Part shown: positions 1 to 7,116 of the stretch, one piece after another
Position numbering within the stretch: position 1 is the stretch's first letter
How the letters are laid out: the number at the start of each line of letters is the position of its first letter
Assembly (NCBI GenBank): GCA_036505275.1
Contig: DASXTS010000273.1
Coordinates: 1 to 15,394 of the forward strand
Source of the DNA: DASXTS01 sp036505275
Lineage (GTDB): Bacteria; Actinomycetota; Actinomycetes; Mycobacteriales; Pseudonocardiaceae
Reading direction: 5' to 3'
DNA: 15,394 bases
Made by a program: the position numbers and the translations under genes
Notes under the pieces: model-generated
What the model was told of the DNA's origin: nothing
The model's database searches: none
What the model saw: only the letters and a program-made list of their open reading frames with translations

Positions 1-152
1 TCGTCGGGCAGCAGCCGTTCGGCGGCTCCCGAGCGTCCGGCACCAACGACAAGGCCGGCTCGCAGCTCAACCTGCTGCGCTGGTCCAGCCCGCGGACGAT
101 CAAGGAAACGTTTGTGCCGCCGGCCGACCACCGGTACCCGCACATGGGCTGA
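1..152 (+). CDS. pruA: PruA, L-glutamate gamma-semialdehyde (1-pyrroline-5-carboxylate) dehydrogenase, C-terminal fragment
   Basis: Only the last 49 codons are in the window, read in the frame that starts at base 3; the stop is TGA at 150-152. The visible peptide contains GQQPFGGSRASGTNDKAG, then NLLRWSSPRTIKETFVPP, and ends HRYPHMG. This is the highly conserved C-terminus of the class-4 aldehyde dehydrogenase family that oxidises glutamate semialdehyde to glutamate with NAD+, the second step of proline catabolism in the cytoplasm. The catalytic Cys and the NAD-binding fold lie upstream of the window and cannot be checked. Identification rests on recognising this C-terminal signature. The gene that follows is unrelated to proline catabolism. 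Confidence 0.9.
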   Translation, partial: VGQQPFGGSRASGTNDKAGSQLNLLRWSSPRTIKETFVPPADHRYPHMG

Positions 153-319
153 CCGGCGCGGCGGCGGCGCGTAGCGCCCGGATACTGTCCACGTCGTCAC
201 GTGACACGGCGGCCGGGGCCGGCTGGCGGGCGCCGGGTGACCCGGCGCAAAAGGGCAGCTGGACGCTGCTGCTCCCTCAGCGGCTGCGGCCGCCGAGCAA
301 GCCGTTCCGGTGGATCAGC

Positions 320-1806
320 GTGGACGCCCTGCTCAAGTCCTACAACGACATCCTGACCAAATTCGCTGGCGAGCGGATCATCTACGCGCAGCGGCGGCGC
401 TGGTTACGACTGCTGCGGGAGACCGGCCATGCCGACCGCTTCAACGACCTGGTGGTCAACCTCAGCACACTCAGCCGGCCGAGGTTTCTGGTGATCGGCG
501 ACCCCGGCGAGGGCGACGCGTCACAGTATTGCGTGGCACCGGGATCCGCTCGGTGCCGCGCACCGACTTCCTGGTGCTGTGCAGCGACGTGATCTACCCG
601 GCCGGCGACGTCAACGACTACGCGGACAAGTTCTACATCCCGTACGCCGACTACGCCGACCAGGTCTACGCGCTACCGGGCAACCACGACTGGTACGACC
701 TGCTGCACGGCTTTCTCTACGCGTTCTGTAACACCACGGCGCCGTTCTCGGTGCCCAAGCCGCGCGGTGTCCGCGAGTGGATCGCCCGGCTGCTGTGGCG
801 CAGGGCGCGGCCGGCCGACGCCGAGCTGCTCGAGCCACTGCGCACCGCGTCGCCGCCGTGGCGCCCGGACGGGGACAAGCCGATCCAGCCGGCGCCGTAC
901 TTCGCGATCGACACCGGCCCGTTGCGCCTGGTGTGCATCGACACGGGGGTCCGGGGCTCGCTGGATGCCGAGCAGGGCGAGTGGCTGGCCCGCGTCTCCG
1001 CCGGGCCGAAGGCGAAAATCCTCCTCACCGGCAAGCCGCTGATAGTCGATTACAAGCGCAGGCCGTGCCCCATCGAGGGCACCGACCGCACCGTGGACGA
1101 CATCGTGCGCGCAGCTGAACACAACTACGTGGCCGCGATCGGCGGCGACATCCACAACTACCAGCGCTACCCGGTCGAGGTGGACGGCCGGGTGATCCAG
1201 TACGTAGTGACCGGCGGCGGCGGCGCGTACATGCACGCCACCCACGGGCTGCGGCCGGGCAGCGCGCCGGCCGACCTACCGCCGGGCGTGCGGTTCCCGC
1301 CAGAGGACCAGATCAGGCTGTACCCGCTGCGCGGCGACTCGCTGGCGTTCTACTCCCGTCAAGCCGTGCCGTACCTGCGGCGGCTGCTGGTCAGCGCGTT
1401 CGTCGCCACCGGCCTGCTGCTGACCATCGCGGCGCTGCTGCTGTTCGCCGGCATGGTGCTCGCCGCCGTGGTGGTGCTGATCGTGCCGGTGCTCTTGCTT
1501 GGCTACCTGTACTACGCGCGAGCGCTGCGGGTGCTCACCATCAAGGGCCCACTCCGCGACGGCAACCTCGACCCGGATGTGGCCTCGGCGTACCTGGCCG
1601 AGCGGTACGGGATGCAACCGACCAGGCCGGACGCCAGGCGGGTCACGGTGCCGGACGACTCCCGGCGGGTGATCGAGCTGGTGCTGCCGCTCAAGCAGCG
1701 CGGGCTGCTCGTCAAGTTCCTTTCCGAGATCCTGGACAGTGACCAGCCACCCTTCTTCAAGCAGTTCCTGCGCTGCTGGGTCGAGGACGACAGGCTGATC
1801 ATGTAG
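320..1806 (+). CDS. Calcineurin-like metallophosphoesterase with membrane segments; apparent frameshift near 530-560
   Basis: This is probably a metal-dependent phosphoesterase of the calcineurin superfamily; its substrate is unknown. The motifs fall in two frames. Motif I (FLVIGDPGEGD, about 488-517) is in frame 2. SDVIYPAGD (about 583-609), GNHDWYD (679-699) and GGDIHNYQRY (1141-1170) are in frame 1. One missing base between about 530 and 560 would rejoin them, so this is either a sequencing error or a true lesion. Two closely spaced hydrophobic segments (about 1381-1520) suggest membrane anchoring, followed by a soluble tail of about 95 residues ending at TAG 1804-1806. The GTG at 320 is the first conventional start in frame 2, but it has no ribosome binding site. 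Coding-like sequence (GSWTLLLPQRLRPPSKPF) continues upstream in the same frame from about 245, so the true N-terminus is longer and may hide a second lesion. In frame 1, the residues between a GTG at 310 and about 540 are out-of-frame sequence. Confidence 0.75.
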
Positions 1807-1901
1807 TGCCGAGGGGCCACGGGGTGGGCCGGCGCGGAGCGCAATCCGCCCGTCGAGGACCGTGTCGAGATCGACTTGGCTCCCGCCCGGTAGTCCCATC
1901 C

Positions 1902-2108
1902 GGCGTGTTCGCCGGTTCAGGCGCGTGTCTTGGGCGGTTCGGTCGGCATGTTCGCCGGTTGCATAACCGACGACGACCGCGGGCGACGGCGCCGTTGGGT
2001 GCCCAAACGGCTCACACACCCAACCCAGCCGCCCAACACGCGCGACCGAACCGCACAACGCGCGCGACCGAACCGGCGAACACGCGCGACTGAACCGGCG
2101 AACACGCC
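1902..2108. repeat. Inverted-repeat element between convergent genes, built from units of about 23-25 bp
   Basis: A 19-bp sequence at 1902-1920 (GGCGTGTTCGCCGGTTCAG) recurs as an exact reverse complement at 2090-2108. Between them lie further diverged copies of the same unit. The left-hand copies run in one orientation (from 1905, about 1925 and 1948). The right-hand copies (about 2030-2105) run in the other, with a period near 24 bp around a core CGCGACCGAACCG. A smaller hairpin, GCCGTT/AACGGC, sits near the centre. The element fills most of the 305-bp gap between the metallophosphoesterase and rsgA, which converge here. A role as a bidirectional terminator or a mobile palindromic repeat is inference. 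Short open frames across it are by-products of the repeat. Confidence 0.8.
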
Positions 2109-2111
2109 CCG

Positions 2112-3179
2112 TCAGGCGGGGCCGGTGAGGGCCTGCAGCAGGCGGCGGACGGAATGGGCACGGCGTGCGGCCGCGCCGGTGAGCTGGTCCAGTGCGCACT
2201 CCGGGTCAGCTGGCGGGCCGAGGTGGCCGCAGCCGCGGGGGCAGTTGTCGATCGCGTCGGCGAGGTCGGCGAAGGCGGTGACAACGTCGTCGGGGCGGAC
2301 GTGGGCCAGCCCGAACGAGCGGATGCCCGGCGTGTCCACCACCCAGCCACCTCCGGGTAGCGGCAGGGCTACGACGGAGGAGGAGGTGTGCCGGCCCTTG
2401 CCGATGGCGGACACCGCGCCTACGGCCCGCGCGGCGGTCGGCACCAGCGCGTTGACCAGGGTGGACTTGCCGACGCCTGAGTGCCCGACCAGCGCCGACA
2501 GCCGCCCGGCCAGCACGGCCCGGAGCACGGACGGCGGCTCGCCGAGCCGGCACACCACGGCGGGGATGTCCAGGTCGGCGTAGTGCGCGAGCAGCTCGTC
2601 GGGCGGGGCGAGGTCGGCCTTTGTGATCACGAGCAGCGGCGAGAGCCCGCCGGCGTACGCGGCGACCAGGCAGCGGTCGATGAGCCCCAGCCGGGGCGGT
2701 GGATCGGCGAGCGAGGCGACGATGCCGAGCTGCTCGGCGTTGGCGACGATGATCCGTTCAAACGGGTCGGTGTCGTCGGCGGTACGGCGCAGCACGCTGG
2801 TCCGCTCGGCCACCCGCACGATCCGCGCCAGGGTGTCCGGCGCGCCGGACAGATCACCAACCAGCCCCACCTGGTCGCCGACCACGACCGGCGTGCGCCC
2901 AAGCTCGCGCGCCCGCATGGCCACCACCGGCCGCACCGTGGCAACGTCCGCTGCACCGTCCGCTGCACCGTCCGCTGCACCGTCCGTCGGGCGACCGTCC
3001 GGGGAGTCGCCCCTCGGGTCACCGTTGAGGACGCACGTCCACCGGCCACGGTCCACCGCGATCACCATGGCGGTCGCCGCGTCGGCGTGCTCGGGCCGGA
3101 GCTTGCTGCGCGGCCGTGAGCCACGGCGTCCGGGGCGGATCCGGACGTCCGACTCGTCGAGTTCGCCGCGCCGCCTCAG
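2112..3179 (-). CDS. rsgA: RsgA, ribosome small-subunit-dependent GTPase
   Basis: RsgA is a circularly permuted GTPase that helps late 30S subunit maturation. From the chosen start (355 aa) the N-terminal OB-fold contains MVIAVDRGRW at 38-47. The G motifs follow in permuted order: G4 TKAD at 186-189, G1 GHSGVGKS at 232-239 and G3 DTPG at 282-285. A C-terminal zinc cluster has C313, C317, H319 and C328. The start is unusual: there is no ATG or GTG between the aroA stop and the conserved ELDESDVRIRPG segment. I chose the CTG at 3179-3177, which overlaps the aroA TGA as CTGA and implies translational coupling. A TTG further upstream, inside aroA, is the alternative. Residues 66-77 are three DGAA repeats inside the OB-fold region. 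The frame stays open to 3353, but that part is aroA read out of frame. Confidence 0.9.
   Translation of the reverse strand: MRRRGELDESDVRIRPGRRGSRPRSKLRPEHADAATAMVIAVDRGRWTCVLNGDPRGDSPDGRPTDGAADGAADGAADVATVRPVVAMRARELGRTPVVVGDQVGLVGDLSGAPDTLARIVRVAERTSVLRRTADDTDPFERIIVANAEQLGIVASLADPPPRLGLIDRCLVAAYAGGLSPLLVITKADLAPPDELLAHYADLDIPAVVCRLGEPPSVLRAVLAGRLSALVGHSGVGKSTLVNALVPTAARAVGAVSAIGKGRHTSSSVVALPLPGGGWVVDTPGIRSFGLAHVRPDDVVTAFADLADAIDNCPRGCGHLGPPADPECALDQLTGAAARRAHSVRRLLQALTGPA
2945..2986. repeat. In-frame 12-bp tandem repeat inside rsgA
   Basis: Three perfect copies of CGTCCGCTGCAC (2945-2956, 2957-2968, 2969-2980) are followed by a half copy (2981-2986). On the minus strand this encodes DGAA three times in a loop of the N-terminal OB-fold domain of RsgA. 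The unit is a multiple of three, so copy-number change would keep the frame. Confidence 0.95.
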
Positions 3180-4531
3180 GACGGCTCGCCCGCCTGGGAC
3201 AGCCCCGATCGGGACAACATTGACCGCCAATGCGCCGGGAAGTCCGGGATGGTCTTGCTTGTGCAGTCGATGTCTTCCACCTCGACGCCGGGCACGACCA
3301 GCCCGATGATCGCGCCGGCGGTGGCCATCCGGTGGTCCGCGTAGGCCCGCCACGGGCCGCCGCGCAACGGACGCGGCCGTATCCGCAGGCCGTCCGCCGT
3401 CACCTCGACGGAACCGCCGAGCGCGCCCAGTTCGGTCCCGAGCGCGGCCAGCCGATCGGTCTCGTGCCCGCGAAGGTGCGCGATGCCGTGTAGCTGCGAC
3501 GGCCCCGAGGCCAGCGCGGCGAGCGCGGCGATGGTGGGGGTGAGTTCGCCGACGTCGCGCAGATCCACATCAATACCGGACAGCGCCGACGGCGGCCCGT
3601 ACACCGTCAGCCCGGTGGCATCCAAGCGAACCGTGCACCCCATCTCGGCCAGAATGCCGCGGATGGCGTCGCCGGCCTGCCTGGTCACCGCCGGCCATCC
3701 GGGCACGGTGACCGAACCGCCGGTGACCGCGGCGGCGGCCAGGTACACCGCGGCGTTGGAGAGGTCGGGCTCCACATCCCGATCCCGCGCCTTGATCGGA
3801 CCGGGCTCGACGGACCACACGGCCTCCTCCGGCGAACCCGCATCGACCTGCACGCCATGCTCGCGCAGCATTTCCACCGTCATCTCGATGTGCGGCAGCG
3901 ACGGTACCGGCGCGGGCCGCCCGGCCGGGGCGCGGTGGCGCACCAGTACCCCGCGCTCGTAGCGGGCCCCAACAAGCAGCAGTCCCGAGACGAACTGCGA
4001 GGACGCCGACGCGTCCACGGTGACCGCGCCACCGGGCACCGGGCCGGCGCCGTGCACCACGAACGGCAGCGCGTCCCCGTCCACCGGCACGCCGAGCGAG
4101 CGCAGCGCCGACAGCACGCCGCTCATCGGCCGCTCGCGGGCCCGCGGGTCGCCGTCGAACCGGACCGGGCCCTCGGCCAGCGCGGCGACCGGCGGCACGA
4201 ATCGCATCACGGTGCCGGCAAGCCCGCAATCCACCTCGACATCGCCGCGAAGCCGCTCCGCCGGAGTCACCTGCCACGAACGGACCGAGCCCCCTGGGCC
4301 GTATGGACCGTCTGAGTCGTCTGGGCCGTCGTCGATCGACGCGCCGAGCGACCGCAGCGCAGACGCCATCAGCAGGGTGTCCCGGCTGCGCAGCGGCGCG
4401 TACAGCGTCGACGGCTCGTCGGACAGCGCGGCCAGCAGCAGGGCGCGGTTGGTCACCGACTTGGAGCCGGTCACCCGAACGATGGCCCGCACCGGCCCGT
4501 CCGCGACGGGAGCTACCCATGGCGTACTCAT
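3176..4531 (-). CDS. aroA: AroA, 3-phosphoshikimate 1-carboxyvinyltransferase (EPSP synthase)
   Basis: AroA joins phosphoenolpyruvate to shikimate-3-phosphate, the sixth step of the shikimate pathway to aromatic amino acids, in the cytoplasm. The 451-aa product has the family's usual length. Visible motifs in order are GSKSVTNRALLLAALS at 22-37, DCGLAGTVMRF, DPRARERPMSGVLSALRSLG, SSQFVSGLLL, DLSNAAVYLAAA, LRGHETDRLAALG and YADHRMATAGA. I took ATG 4531 as start, giving MSTPWVAPVADGPVRA; ATG 4540, adding MAA, is an equally possible start. Longer in-frame extensions up to 4690 run into the divergent SRAP gene and look non-coding. A Gly/Asp/Pro-rich loop (GPDDSDGPYGPGG) is a local insertion. The stop overlaps the probable rsgA start, so the two genes form an operon. 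Upstream lies the divergent SRAP gene. Confidence 0.96.
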   Translation of the reverse strand: MSTPWVAPVADGPVRAIVRVTGSKSVTNRALLLAALSDEPSTLYAPLRSRDTLLMASALRSLGASIDDGPDDSDGPYGPGGSVRSWQVTPAERLRGDVEVDCGLAGTVMRFVPPVAALAEGPVRFDGDPRARERPMSGVLSALRSLGVPVDGDALPFVVHGAGPVPGGAVTVDASASSQFVSGLLLVGARYERGVLVRHRAPAGRPAPVPSLPHIEMTVEMLREHGVQVDAGSPEEAVWSVEPGPIKARDRDVEPDLSNAAVYLAAAAVTGGSVTVPGWPAVTRQAGDAIRGILAEMGCTVRLDATGLTVYGPPSALSGIDVDLRDVGELTPTIAALAALASGPSQLHGIAHLRGHETDRLAALGTELGALGGSVEVTADGLRIRPRPLRGGPWRAYADHRMATAGAIIGLVVPGVEVEDIDCTSKTIPDFPAHWRSMLSRSGLSQAGEPS

Positions 4532-4650
4532 GGCAGCCATGATCCCGCATCGACGGCCGGCGCCGGGCCGTTGTGCCAGGATCGATGACGGATGGCTGCA
4601 GTTGATGGGGCCATCGACCCGGCAACGGTGGTACTTGGAGGCACGCGGGC

Positions 4651-5403
4651 GTGTGCGGTAGGTATGCGGCGAAGAAGGACCCCGCGACACTGGCGACGGA
4701 GTTCGACGCCGTCGACGCGACCGGCGGGGAGCATCGCGGTCCGGACTACAACGTCGCCCCGTCCAGGCAGGTTTTCACGGTCGTCGAGCGGCATCCCCGC
4801 GACGACACCGGCGAGGCCAACCCGGCACGGACCGAGCGCAGCCTCCGGCTGATGAAGTGGGGCCTGGTGCCGCACTGGGCCAAGGACCCGTCGGTCGGCA
4901 ATAGGATGATCAACACGCGGTCCGAGAGCGCCGCGGAGAAGCCGGCCTTCCGGGCGGCATTGAAGAGCCGACGCTGCATCATTCCGGCCGACGGCTGGTA
5001 CGAGTGGCGCCGCGAGGGCAAGCTCAAGCAGCCGTTCTACATGACCACAACGGACGGCTCGTCGCTGGCGCTGGCCGGCATCTGGGCCACGTGGCGGCCC
5101 AAGGACGCCGATCCGGACGAGCAGCCGCTGGTCACCTGCTCGATCCTGACCACGGACGCCGTCGGTCCGCTCACCGAGATCCACGACCGGATGCCGCTGG
5201 TGCTGGTGCCGGATGCCTGGCAGCGGTGGCTCGACCCGGACCGGGAGGAGGTCGCCGAACAGCTCGCGCCGCCCCCGCTCGACTTCGTCAGCGCCCTCGA
5301 GCTGCGCCCGGTGTCCGACGAGGTGAACAGCGTCAAGCACAACGGGCCGCAGCTGATCGAACGGGTCGACCCGCAGCCGCCGCTGCAGGCCACCCTGCTG
5401 TGA
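4651..5403 (+). CDS. SRAP-domain protein (HMCES/YedK family), abasic-site DNA-protein crosslink sensor
   Basis: SRAP proteins bind abasic sites in single-stranded DNA and form a thiazolidine crosslink through Cys2, shielding the lesion. The 250-aa product begins MCGRY, so Cys2 is exposed once Met1 is removed. The other conserved active-site residues are present: N34 in YNVAPS, E118 in WYEW and H178 in IHDRMP. MKWGLVPHWAKD and NTRSE are further family signatures. The GTG start at 4651 is fixed by MCGRY and by a GGAGG at 4637-4641, 9 bases upstream. The gene is divergent from aroA across about 110 bp. Its stop overlaps the GTG of the next gene (GTGA at 5400-5403), implying coupled translation. 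The corresponding M. tuberculosis gene also neighbours aroA (recalled). Confidence 0.95.
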   Translation: MCGRYAAKKDPATLATEFDAVDATGGEHRGPDYNVAPSRQVFTVVERHPRDDTGEANPARTERSLRLMKWGLVPHWAKDPSVGNRMINTRSESAAEKPAFRAALKSRRCIIPADGWYEWRREGKLKQPFYMTTTDGSSLALAGIWATWRPKDADPDEQPLVTCSILTTDAVGPLTEIHDRMPLVLVPDAWQRWLDPDREEVAEQLAPPPLDFVSALELRPVSDEVNSVKHNGPQLIERVDPQPPLQATLL

Positions 5404-6023
5404 CGGTCGCCGTGTCCAGGCTGCTTATCGACACCCCGCACGGCCCGGCCGCAGCCGAGCTGCACTGCTCGCCCGACGCCAGGGCAGGCTTGCTGCTCGG
5501 CCATGGCGCCGGCGGCGGGATCGCCGCGCCCGACCTGGTGGCCGCCACCAGGGCCGCGCAGCGCGTGGGCGTCGACGTGGCGCTCGTCGAGCAGCCGTAC
5601 CGGGTCGCCGGCCGCCGCAGCCCCGCGCCGGCCGCGCAGCTGGATGCCGCGTGGCTGGCCGTCGCCGCCGAGGTCGGTCGCCGCTCGTTCGACGGCCTGC
5701 CGCTGGTTTTCGGCGGCCGCTCCTCGGGAGCGCGGGTGGCCTGCCGCACCGCAGCCGCCGGTGGCGCGGTCGCCGTGCTGTGCCTGGCCTTCCCGGTGCA
5801 CCCGCCCGGCCGCCCCGAGAAGACCCGCATGCCCGAGCTGGACGCCGTTGACGTGCCGGTGCTCGTCGTGCAGGGCGAGGCCGACCCGTTCGGCCGCCCG
5901 ACGCCGTCCCATCACCGCGAGCTGGTGCTCCTCCCCGGCGATCACGGCCTCAAGCGCGACCTCGATGCCCTCGCCCGCGCGGTCGGCGAGTGGCTCGATC
6001 GTGTGCTGCGCCCCCTAGACTGA
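5400..6023 (+). CDS. Alpha/beta-hydrolase of the TEX30/KANL3-like (dienelactone-hydrolase-related) family
   Basis: This is a 207-aa cytoplasmic alpha/beta-hydrolase; its substrate is unknown. It shows LLGHGAGGG at 33-40, typical of the TEX30/KANL3-like group where the oxyanion-hole loop would lie. The nucleophile elbow GRSSG has S108. D162 (in GEADPFG) and H182 (in GDHG) complete a plausible Ser-Asp-His triad. There is no signal peptide. The GTG start at 5400 overlaps the SRAP stop; an in-frame GTG at 5412 is a close alternative. The overlap suggests the two products are made together, but a functional link with abasic-site repair is only an inference. The 3' end is followed after 15 bp by one copy of the dispersed palindromic unit. 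Confidence 0.85.
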   Translation: MTVAVSRLLIDTPHGPAAAELHCSPDARAGLLLGHGAGGGIAAPDLVAATRAAQRVGVDVALVEQPYRVAGRRSPAPAAQLDAAWLAVAAEVGRRSFDGLPLVFGGRSSGARVACRTAAAGGAVAVLCLAFPVHPPGRPEKTRMPELDAVDVPVLVVQGEADPFGRPTPSHHRELVLLPGDHGLKRDLDALARAVGEWLDRVLRPLD

Positions 6024-6038
6024 ACCCCGCCCTCGCGC

Positions 6039-6061
6039 GTGTCCGCGCGTTCGCACACGTG
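6039..6061 (+). repeat. Solitary copy of the dispersed 23-bp palindromic unit
   Basis: The sequence starts GTGTCCGC and ends ACACGTG, matching the units in the array at 12411-12587. The bases that follow (AGTTGG) also resemble those after the third left-hand unit of that array (AATTGG), so this looks like a half-element. It lies just downstream of the hydrolase stop and about 30 bp before the predicted sigH promoter. Confidence 0.75.
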
Positions 6062-6090
6062 AGTTGGACGTTTCGGCAGACCCAGCGGGC

Positions 6091-6117
6091 GGGAATGTCG
6101 TGGCGGCCGGCGGCGTT
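6091..6117 (+). promoter_or_regulatory. Predicted SigH/SigR-dependent autoregulatory promoter of sigH-rsrA
   Basis: A GGGAAT element (6091-6096) is followed by GTT at 6115-6117 (CGTT at 6114-6117). Counting from GGAAT at 6092-6096, the spacer is exactly 18 bases. This matches the established SigR/SigH consensus GGAAT-N18-GTT. Transcription would start near 6124-6127, about 180 bp before the first sigH start. The region 6024-6306 contains no gene, only the solitary palindromic unit, this promoter and the leader. A constitutive second promoter is expected by analogy with Streptomyces sigR; TATTCT at 6233-6238 is a weak -10 candidate without a convincing -35. Confidence 0.75.
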
Positions 6118-6306
6118 CGGCCAAGTGTGTTGATCGCACCGAGTAGGCCGCGCGGCGCGGCGCCAGCGGCCCGGGGGAGTGCTAAGGCGCCGAGTGCACC
6201 GGGCGCGCTGGGCCGGCAACCGTTCGGGGCCGTATTCTCGGCGACGATTCCGGTCTCGCCGGCGATGCTCCGCCGAGCACGGTCCGATCGTGGGAGAGGC
6301 AGCCCT

Positions 6307-7116
6307 GTGCCCGGTACCCCGGCCAGTCTGAACAGCGACGCCGACGAGCGCACGGCCGCCGAGCGCAACGCCGTTGAACGCAGCGCCGCTGAACGAAGCG
6401 CCGCCGAACGCACGGACGCCAACCACACGGACGCCAACCACACGGACGCCAACCACACGGACGGCGACCACACGGCTGGCGACCGCACGGACGGCAACCG
6501 CACGCCAGGAACGGCCGTGACGGCCGAGAGCCAGCAGGAGCGCGGCGCCCGCTTCGAGCGCGACGCCATGCCGCTGCTTGACCAGCTGTACGCCGCCGCG
6601 CTGCGGATGACCCGGAACCCGGCCGATGCGGAGGACCTGGTCCAGGAGACATTCCTCAAGGCGTACGCCGCGTTCGACTCGTTCCGCGAGGGCACGAACC
6701 TCAAGGCCTGGCTGTACCGGATCCTGACCAACACCTACATCAACGGCTACCGGCGCCGGCAGCGGCAGCCCATACAGCAGCCGACCGAGGACATCACCGA
6801 CTGGCAGCTCGCCGAGGCCGCGGAACACACCTCGACCGGCCTGCGCTCGGCGGAGATGGATGCCCTCGACCGGCTGCCGGACTCCGACGTCAAGGAGGCC
6901 CTGGGCCGGCTGCCCGAGGACTTCCGGATGGCGGTGTACCTTGCCGACGTCGAGGGCTTTGCGTACCGGGAGATCGCCGACATCATGGGCACTCCGATCG
7001 GCACCGTGATGTCCCGGCTGCACCGCGGTCGGCGGCAGCTCCGAGATCTGCTCACTGACACCGCCCGCGAGCGCGGCCTCCTCCGTGGTGAGTCCGACGT
7101 GGAGGTGACGTCGTGA
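6307..7116 (+). CDS. sigH: SigH/SigR, ECF RNA polymerase sigma factor for thiol-oxidative stress, with repeat-bearing N-terminal extension
   Basis: This group-IV sigma factor directs transcription of disulfide-stress genes and is held inactive by the RsrA encoded next. The core starts ERGARFERDAMPLLDQLY. It has sigma region 2 (ALRMTRNPADAEDLVQETFLKAY, with NLKAWLYRILTNTYIN) and region 4 (FAYREIADIMGTPIGTVMSRLHRGRRQLR), nearly identical to mycobacterial SigH and Streptomyces SigR. Two in-frame starts are plausible. GTG 6307 (269 aa) has GGGAGAGG at 6292-6299, 7 bases upstream. GTG 6517 (199 aa) has AGGA at 6507-6510, 6 bases upstream, and gives the usual N-terminus. Eleven five-residue repeats (residues 14-68) fill most of the extension. 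Streptomyces SigR is known to have a longer unstable isoform from an upstream start, so both forms may be made here. The stop overlaps rsrA as GTGA. Confidence 0.95.
   Translation: MPGTPASLNSDADERTAAERNAVERSAAERSAAERTDANHTDANHTDANHTDGDHTAGDRTDGNRTPGTAVTAESQQERGARFERDAMPLLDQLYAAALRMTRNPADAEDLVQETFLKAYAAFDSFREGTNLKAWLYRILTNTYINGYRRRQRQPIQQPTEDITDWQLAEAAEHTSTGLRSAEMDALDRLPDSDVKEALGRLPEDFRMAVYLADVEGFAYREIADIMGTPIGTVMSRLHRGRRQLRDLLTDTARERGLLRGESDVEVTS
6346..6510 (+). repeat. Eleven-copy 15-bp (pentapeptide) repeat in the sigH N-terminal extension
   Basis: The bases form eleven consecutive 15-bp units. They encode ERTAA, ERNAV, ERSAA (twice), ERTDA, NHTDA (twice), NHTDG, DHTAG, DRTDG and NRTPG. 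Three units at 6412-6456 (ACGGACGCCAACCAC) are identical in DNA, so they expanded recently; the outer ones are diverged. The array ends two codons before the alternative start GTG 6517. It is charged and low in hydrophobic residues, so probably disordered. Confidence 0.92.

Noticed and set aside
1806..2583. Small open frames across the repeat element, with Arg-rich translations
   Set aside because: They come from the repeated palindromic units, run on into the antisense of rsgA and lack ribosome binding sites.
3180..3353. Extension of rsgA upstream to 3353
   Set aside because: This part is aroA read in another frame, has no resemblance to RsgA N-termini and would start inside the conserved C-terminus of AroA.
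4532..4690. Extension of aroA upstream to 4690
   Set aside because: The extra residues are not AroA-like and would overlap the start and ribosome binding site of the divergent SRAP gene.
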